Assembly (NCBI GenBank): GCA_900758475.1
Contig: CAAERQ010000002.1
Location: forward strand, 1 to 64,000
Source of the DNA: an uncultured Collinsella sp.
GTDB lineage: Bacteria; Actinomycetota; Coriobacteriia; Coriobacteriales; Coriobacteriaceae
Direction: 5' to 3'
Length of the DNA stretch: 64,000 nucleotides
In this document: piece by piece, positions 59,151-64,000 of the stretch
Position numbering within the stretch: position 1 is the stretch's first letter
Layout: every line of letters starts with the position of its first letter
Program-made: the position numbers and the translations under genes
Notes under the pieces: generated by a model
Seen by the model: the letters and a program-made list of their open reading frames with translations, nothing else
The model's database searches: none
Told to the model about the DNA's origin: nothing

Positions 59151-60539
59151 CTACTTGCGGAGCGCGGCCAGGGCGGGATCGACCGGTGCGGGGACCTCCA
59201 GGTCGGAGACCTTCACAATGCCGTTCTCATCGGAGAAGGCACGGTAGATGGTCTGAATCGCCAGGTCGAAGTCCTTCTCCTCGACACCGATAATGATGTT
59301 GATCTCGTCGCAGCTCTGCGAAATCATGCGCACGCTCACGCCGGCCTGGCCAAGCATGCCAAACAGATGGCCCGAGATACCTGCGCGGCCACGCAGGTTA
59401 CGGCCGACGGTCGCGATGAGCGCCAGGCCCTCGACAACCTCGATCTCGAGCGGCTCGACCTCCTGCTGAATGTCGCCCACGAGCGAGTACAGCGAGTCGT
59501 GCACGTCCTGCTCCTGCACCACGGCGCCAAAGCGGTCGACACCGGTGGGCATGTGCTCGACGGAAACGTCATAGCGCTCGAAGACCGAAAGCGCGCGGCG
59601 CATAAAGCCAACACGGGGCTTGGTGCGGTCGCGGGCAACGTTGATGGCGACAAAGCCGCGCTTGCCGGTCACGCCGGTAATGATGGGCTCTGCCTCACCC
59701 TCATCAGCCGTCTCGCTAATGATGGTGCCGGGGTCCTGCGGCGCATTGGTGTTCTTGATAACCAGCGGAATACCCGCCTCGCGCACGGGGAACACGGCCT
59801 CCTCGTGCAGAACGCTTGCACCCATGTACGAAAGTTCGCGCAGCTCCTCGTAGGTAACGCGCGCAATGGGCTGAGCCTCGGGCACAATGCGAGGATCGGC
59901 AGAATAGAAGCCCGAGACGTCGGTCCAGTTCTCGTACAGGTCGGCACCCAGGCACTTGGCCAGGATCGAGCCGGAAATATCGCCGCCACCACGGTCGAGC
60001 AGCTTGATCTGGCCCTCACGCGTCGCGCCGTAGAAACCGGGCATAACAAAGCCGCCCTGCTGGCCGTACTCCTGCACCAGCTCGGAGGTGCGATTCATGC
60101 TGAGCGTACCGTCGTGATGGAACGCAACGACCGTCGCGGCGTCCAGGAACGGCAGGCCCAGGTACTCGGCCATCAGGCGAGCGGTGAAATACTCGCCGCG
60201 GCTCACGAGCTCCTCGGTAGAGTAGCCGCCCGAGCGGGCGCGCTCGGCAAAGGCCGCAAACTCCTCGCGGATGGGATAGGTGAGCTCCAGCTCGTCAGCG
60301 ATATCAAAATAGCGCTGGCCAATGTCCTCGAGCAGCTCCTCACACGACACGTGATACTTAACATGCGCGTTAACCAAGTAGAGCAGGTCGGTCACCTTGG
60401 TGTCGCCCTTAAAGCGGCGGCCGCAGGCGGAAACCACCACAAAACGGCGGGCAGGGTCGGCATCGACGATGGCCTTGATCTTCTTGAAGTGTTCGGCGTC
60501 GGCGACCGACGAGCCGCCAAACTTGGCAATCTTAATCAT
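59151..60539 (-). CDS. lysC: Aspartate kinase
   Basis: This 462-residue aspartokinase has KFGGSSVADAEHFKKI (kinase core), SRGEYFTARLMAEYL and RGGGDISGSILA. Two ACT domains follow from about 310: VAINVARDRTKPRVGFMRRALSVFERYDVSVEHMPTGVD and LIATVGRNLRGRAGISGHLFGMLGQAGVSVRMISQ. It is the first step of the aspartate family; the ACT pair implies feedback by lysine or threonine. It is divergent from thrC. Confidence 0.96.
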   Translation of the reverse strand: MIKIAKFGGSSVADAEHFKKIKAIVDADPARRFVVVSACGRRFKGDTKVTDLLYLVNAHVKYHVSCEELLEDIGQRYFDIADELELTYPIREEFAAFAERARSGGYSTEELVSRGEYFTARLMAEYLGLPFLDAATVVAFHHDGTLSMNRTSELVQEYGQQGGFVMPGFYGATREGQIKLLDRGGGDISGSILAKCLGADLYENWTDVSGFYSADPRIVPEAQPIARVTYEELRELSYMGASVLHEEAVFPVREAGIPLVIKNTNAPQDPGTIISETADEGEAEPIITGVTGKRGFVAINVARDRTKPRVGFMRRALSVFERYDVSVEHMPTGVDRFGAVVQEQDVHDSLYSLVGDIQQEVEPLEIEVVEGLALIATVGRNLRGRAGISGHLFGMLGQAGVSVRMISQSCDEINIIIGVEEKDFDLAIQTIYRAFSDENGIVKVSDLEVPAPVDPALAALRK

Positions 60540-60642
60540 GGGCTTGAGGTTACCTTTCTAAAAGCCTCTGCAAACCTGTTTTGCGCGCTCTGATACCATG
60601 GTTTCACCGATTGGGACCAAGGCATCCGAGGAGCAGTGTTAT

Positions 60643-62160
60643 ATGGGAACTTATCATAGTACACGAGGACGCACTTTATCGTGCTCAAGTAAGGTGGCAA
60701 TCCGTACCGGCATCGCTCCCGACGGGGGTTTGTTTGTCTCGGACGAGCTCGGCACCCAGCAGGTCGATATCAGCTCGCTTGCAGATAAATCGTACTTTGA
60801 AATCGCTCAAGATGTGTTGGGAATGTTACTGAATGATTACACGGCCGAAGAAATTTCGGCGTGTGTCGACGAGGCATACCGCGGCACGTTCGCGAGTGAA
60901 GAGGTTACGCCGCTCGTCAAACTCGACGCTGCACTGGGCGCCGACGCCCCTCAGACCTATGTGATGGAGCTCTTTGGCGGTCCCACAAGCGCCTTCAAGG
61001 ACGTCGCCCTGCAGATGCTCCCCCGCCTCATGGCCCGCACCTCTGCCAAGGACGGCGGCGCTGAGCGCATCATGATCGTCACCGCCACGTCGGGCGACAC
61101 GGGCAAGGCCGCGCTCGCCGGTTTTGCCGACGCTCCGGGCACGGGTATTACCGTCTTTTATCCCGAAGGCAAAGTCAGCCGCGTCCAGAACCTGCAGATG
61201 TCCACGCAGGAGGGCGGCAACGTCGCTGTCTGCGGCATCCGCGGCAACTTTGACGACGCCCAGAGCGCCGTCAAGCGTATCTTTGCCGATAAGGAGCTTG
61301 CCGAGCGCCTAGAGGCCGCCGGCACGGTGCTTTCGAGCGCCAACTCCATCAACGTCGGCCGCCTGGTGCCGCAGGTCGTCTACTACTTTGCCGCCTATGC
61401 GCAGCTGCTGCGCGCCGGCGCCATCGAGGCCGGCGACGCCGTGGAGTTCTGCGTACCGACCGGCAACTTTGGCGATATCTTGGCCGGCTACTACGCCAAG
61501 CGCATGGGTCTGCCCGTCGCCAAGCTCGTCGTGGCGAGCGACAAGAACAACGTGCTTGCCGACTTCCTGACCACCGGCGTTTACGACCGTAACCGCCCGT
61601 TCTTCACGACCATCTCGCCGTCGATGGACATCCTTATTAGCTCCAACCTGGAGCGCATGCTGTACTTCCTGTCCAACGGCGACTGCGAGCTCGTTGCCGG
61701 CCTTATGAAGCAGCTGGCACAGACTGGTCGCTACGAGGTTCCCGCCGACCTGCTGGCAAAGATTCAGAGCGTCTTTGGCTGCGGTTGGGCCAGCGAGGAC
61801 GAGGTCCGCACTGCCATCAAGAGCTGCTGGGATGCGAACGGCTACGTGATCGACCCGCACACCGCTTGCGGCTATCACGTCTTTGAAAAAGTCGCTCCCG
61901 CCGAGGGTGCCAAGGCCCGCGTGCTGCTTTCGACCGCAAGCCCCTACAAGTTCCCGCGCGTCTGCTGCGACGCCCTGGGCCTCGACGTTCCCGAGGATGA
62001 TTTTGAGGCTATGCGTGTGCTCGAGCAGGCCACCAACACGGTCGCCCCGACCCAGCTCGCCGAACTCGAATCCAAGCCCGTCCGCTTCGAAGACGTCTGC
62101 GACGTCGATGAGATGGCAAGCTACGTCGAGTCCGCAGCAAAAAAGATGGCTACCAACTAA
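60643..62160 (+). CDS. thrC: Threonine synthase
   Basis: This threonine synthase of about 505 residues has the PLP lysine in GPTSAFKDVALQML, VTATSGDTGKAALAGF, NSINVGRLVPQVVYYF and VPTGNFGDILAGYYAKRMGLP. It forms threonine from phosphohomoserine, the product of thrB next door. The start is ATG 60643 (GAGGAG upstream); the frame from 60598 has no ribosome site. A terminator follows, so thrB may have its own leader. Confidence 0.96.
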   Translation: MGTYHSTRGRTLSCSSKVAIRTGIAPDGGLFVSDELGTQQVDISSLADKSYFEIAQDVLGMLLNDYTAEEISACVDEAYRGTFASEEVTPLVKLDAALGADAPQTYVMELFGGPTSAFKDVALQMLPRLMARTSAKDGGAERIMIVTATSGDTGKAALAGFADAPGTGITVFYPEGKVSRVQNLQMSTQEGGNVAVCGIRGNFDDAQSAVKRIFADKELAERLEAAGTVLSSANSINVGRLVPQVVYYFAAYAQLLRAGAIEAGDAVEFCVPTGNFGDILAGYYAKRMGLPVAKLVVASDKNNVLADFLTTGVYDRNRPFFTTISPSMDILISSNLERMLYFLSNGDCELVAGLMKQLAQTGRYEVPADLLAKIQSVFGCGWASEDEVRTAIKSCWDANGYVIDPHTACGYHVFEKVAPAEGAKARVLLSTASPYKFPRVCCDALGLDVPEDDFEAMRVLEQATNTVAPTQLAELESKPVRFEDVCDVDEMASYVESAAKKMATN

Positions 62161-62169
62161 ACCCCTTAT

Positions 62170-62204
62170 AAGGCGCCGGCGAAAGCCGGCGCACCTTCTT
62201 TTTA
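62170..62204 (+). terminator. thrC terminator
   Basis: AAGGCGCCGGC pairs with GCCGGCGCACCTT around GAAA, followed by CTTTTTATTT. Confidence 0.93.
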
Positions 62205-62235
62205 TTTAGCTTTCGGGATGATGACGAGCATGCGA

Positions 62236-62347
62236 GCGGGTCTGGCCGTTTAGTTCGTCGCGAGTTCCGCACGAGCCGGAAAGCACTTAATGTGCTTTCC
62301 GAGCGAGCCAGGACTGCCCGAGCAGCGAACTAAACGGCCAGACCCGC
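62236..62347. repeat. Nested palindrome N6 in thrB leader
   Basis: The perfect 22-base arms start GCGGGTCTGGCCGTTTAGTT, with an inner GGAAAGCAC TTAAT GTGCTTTCC hairpin. It lies between the thrC terminator and thrB, ending two bases before the AGGAGG of thrB. Confidence 0.88.
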
Positions 62348-62361
62348 CCAGGAGGACCCAC

Positions 62362-63243
62362 ATGATCAAAATCACCGTCCCAGCAACCAGCGCCAACCTA
62401 GGCATTGGCTACGATACCCTCGGCATGGCCGTCAGCCTCTACTCGCACTTCACCTTCGAGCGCGCCGACAAGCTCACCATCACGGGCTGCCCCGAGGAGT
62501 TCCAAAACGAGAATAACCTGGTCTACGTGAGCTTTGTGGATGCACTGGCCGCATGGGGCGAGTCGGCTTTCCCCGTTGCCATCGACATTCAAACTGATGT
62601 GCCCGTCGCCCGCGGCCTGGGTTCCAGCTCCACCTGCGTCGTCGCTGGCATCATGGCGGCCGCCGCGCTGACGGGCCACACCGTCGACCGCGCCGAGCTC
62701 GTCCGCATTGCCGCCGAGGTCGAGGGCCATCCCGATAACGTCGCCCCCGCTATCCTGGGCGGCGCCGTCTGCTCCTTTACGCCGACCGATTCGCTCCCCC
62801 AGTGTCTGCGCTACGAGGTGAGCGATCGCTTGCGTTTTATTACCGTGATTCCACCTTACGAGGTGCACACGAGTGAGGCGCGCAAGGTCGTGCCACAGGA
62901 GATTCCGCTCTCCACCGCCGTGTGGCAGATGGGCCGCATCGCGGGCATGACGCGCGGCCTGGAGACCGGCGACCTTGACCTGATTGCCGCCGCCAACGAC
63001 GACCGTATCCAGGAGCCCTATCGCCGCCGCCTCATCCCCGACTACAACGCCGTGCGCGACACCTGCCTTAACGGCGGCGCCAAGACCATCTGGATCAGCG
63101 GTTCAGGCTCGACCCTTATGGCGGTGACCGACGACACCATCGTGGCAAAGTTCCTGCAGGTCAAGCTGCGCGAACAGTTCCCTAAGTGCGACACGCATAT
63201 TCTGACGTGCGACACGGAAGGCGCCCAGATCGAATACCTGTAG
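62362..63243 (+). CDS. thrB: Homoserine kinase
   Basis: This 293-residue GHMP kinase has VPATSANLGIGYDTLGMAV, the ATP motif VPVARGLGSSSTCVVAG (about 88-105), EGHPDNVAPAILGG and WISGSGSTLMAV. It phosphorylates homoserine for threonine synthase, the preceding gene. The start ATG 62362 has AGGAGG, directly after the long palindrome N6. No homoserine dehydrogenase is found in this window. Another palindrome (N7) follows the stop. Confidence 0.96.
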   Translation: MIKITVPATSANLGIGYDTLGMAVSLYSHFTFERADKLTITGCPEEFQNENNLVYVSFVDALAAWGESAFPVAIDIQTDVPVARGLGSSSTCVVAGIMAAAALTGHTVDRAELVRIAAEVEGHPDNVAPAILGGAVCSFTPTDSLPQCLRYEVSDRLRFITVIPPYEVHTSEARKVVPQEIPLSTAVWQMGRIAGMTRGLETGDLDLIAAANDDRIQEPYRRRLIPDYNAVRDTCLNGGAKTIWISGSGSTLMAVTDDTIVAKFLQVKLREQFPKCDTHILTCDTEGAQIEYL

Positions 63244-63264
63244 TCGCCGTCCCGCATACTCGCC

Positions 63265-63390
63265 GGGGAGGCCAGGGGGCTTTGCCCCCAAATCGTCCTC
63301 GGACATGGCAGGACCCCCGCTGCGCACTTCGTGCGGCGGGGGTCCTGCCGTCCTGCGGAAAGATTTGGGGGCAAAGCCCCTGGCCTCCCC
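63265..63390. repeat. Nested palindrome N7 after thrB
   Basis: Arms of 29-30 bases begin GGGGAGGCCAGGGGGCTTTG and complement with one gap. Inside, GGACCCCCGC/GCGGGGGTCC encloses another GCGCAC TTC GTGCG loop. It starts 22 bases after the thrB stop. The remaining 138 bases to 63528 hold nothing else clear. Confidence 0.88.
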
Positions 63391-63528
63391 TACGTTAGCT
63401 TCGCTGGCGGCGGCTACAGAGACCTACGCTCTGGAAAGTCGCCGGGCTGATAATCTGGCTTTTTATTGGTAGGGGCTCTTGCTAGGCTGGAGCACTTCCT
63501 AGAGGCGGGCATCGGCTGTGTGCTTGGT

Positions 63529-64000
63529 TTACGCTGCGTTTGTTTCTTTGTATTCGAAGACTGGCTCTAGGAGATCTTCGATGTTGCAGTGGAGGGCTTT
63601 TGCTATGGCTCTTACGCTTGTTACCGAAGCTTCATTGATGTTTCTCTGGCGCTGCTCGTACATTTGGATTGAGCGGAGTGACACACCCGATTCGTATGCT
63701 AGGTCTTGTTGGGTTTTCTTAAGCTTCTTTCTTGCTAACGCAAGTTTGGTTTGCCTGGACGCTTTTTTCGCCATATCGCAGACGAGGCGAGCCACGCGTT
63801 CCTCCGAGGCTTCGTGCCAGGGATAGTACAGACTGCGCAGTGCGTCAAACGGAACGACATGCAGCAGGTCTTCGAAAGACTCCCCTAAACGCCACTGCAG
63901 ATATGCCAGTATCCAGCCTGTCCAATACTCTGGCGTCTTCTCAAAACGATAGGTGCGATCCGGTATAGACCCGCTCTGATAGCCCGACCTTTCGGCGATA
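63529..64000 (-). CDS. XRE-family protein with N-terminal domain, cut by window edge
   Basis: The frame is open on the minus strand from the right edge down to 63529, so the gene start lies outside the window. Reading from the edge it contains SGYQSGSIPDRTYRFEKTPE, then YWTGWILAYLQWRLGESFEDLL and YYPWHEASEERVARLVCDMA, and finally an XRE helix-turn-helix (LALARKKLKKTQQDLAYESGVSLRSIQMYEQR). The N-terminal part resembles a domain seen in Coriobacteriia regulators that sit near toxin-like DUF3990/DUF3791 genes. The function is probably an antitoxin-like DNA-binding protein (inference). Confidence 0.75.
   Translation of the reverse strand, partial: IAERSGYQSGSIPDRTYRFEKTPEYWTGWILAYLQWRLGESFEDLLHVVPFDALRSLYYPWHEASEERVARLVCDMAKKASRQTKLALARKKLKKTQQDLAYESGVSLRSIQMYEQRQRNINEASVTSVRAIAKALHCNIEDLLEPVFEYKETNAA

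Overview
The window is a GC-rich, densely packed bacterial chromosome segment of ordinary housekeeping genes. There is no phage, insertion sequence, rRNA or tRNA that I can see. Gene content suggests a gut actinobacterium of class Coriobacteriia, most likely Collinsella or a close relative: a giant fused 2-hydroxyacyl-CoA dehydratase activase, an Asp23/AmaP/DUF2273 cell-envelope operon, a DUF6020 membrane protein, a choloylglycine-hydrolase-family enzyme, many GTG starts, and strong GGAGG-type ribosome sites. The genus is inferred from gene content, not measured.

Layout. 1-4 kb: zinc-ribbon membrane proteins, DUF2752 and YitT. 4.1-5.7 kb: the asp23 envelope operon. 5.8-11.9 kb: yebC, DUF6020, lgt, a NifU-like scaffold, dCMP deaminase and coaX. 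12-15 kb: an OPT peptide transporter and a DUF389 protein. 15.2-22.6 kb: a decayed arylsulfotransferase, a 3-hydroxyacyl-CoA dehydrogenase, the 1593-residue activase and its TetR neighbour. 22.7-25.8 kb: a HAD phosphatase, an MFS exporter and a second TetR with clear operators. 25.8-29.4 kb: glnK-amtB, a CmpB-type membrane protein and an HD protein. 29.6-32.9 kb: a divergent DXS-like enzyme and an iron alcohol dehydrogenase. 33.1-37.5 kb: a four-gene polar amino acid ABC importer and a C26 hydrolase. 37.6-40.8 kb: an Hpt protein, a GGDEF/REC/HD-GYP protein and an alpha/beta hydrolase. 41-49 kb: a radical SAM protein, SEC-C methionine aminopeptidase, 2-hydroxyacid dehydrogenase, PIN toxin-antitoxin, M18 aminopeptidase, amide hydrolase and phosphofructokinase. 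49.5-57.2 kb: an XRE membrane regulator, a small protein, an FtsX/ATPase exporter, a GyrI-like protein with a LexA box, an Abi/ClC gene chimera and ogt. 57.9-63.2 kb: the aspartate-family genes asd and lysC (minus strand) divergent from thrC and thrB. The right edge cuts an XRE-type gene.

The most unusual content is non-coding. Nearly every larger intergenic gap carries an elaborate palindrome, and these fall into several groups. (a) A roughly 50-bp dispersed repeat occurs in six copies with a conserved GGGACAGG loop. The same or a near-identical loop also turns up on hairpins with unrelated arms. (b) Long nested palindromes of about 97-172 bp have outer arms mostly 20-30 bp long that differ from site to site. 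Three of them share an inner core, ACCGCAGG...GGCGGT. (c) A roughly 70-bp element with 20-bp terminal inverted repeats (AGTTGCGGTGATATAGTTCC) occurs in three copies. (d) A tandem array of three roughly 57-bp palindromes lies between dxs and the alcohol dehydrogenase, with arm changes that preserve pairing. (e) A tandem array of three roughly 52-bp GC-rich hairpins has compensatory changes. Some probably act as terminators. Others sit between divergent genes or across ribosome binding sites, as at the HAD gene and thrB, where termination does not explain them. This hairpin system is my main candidate for something undescribed.
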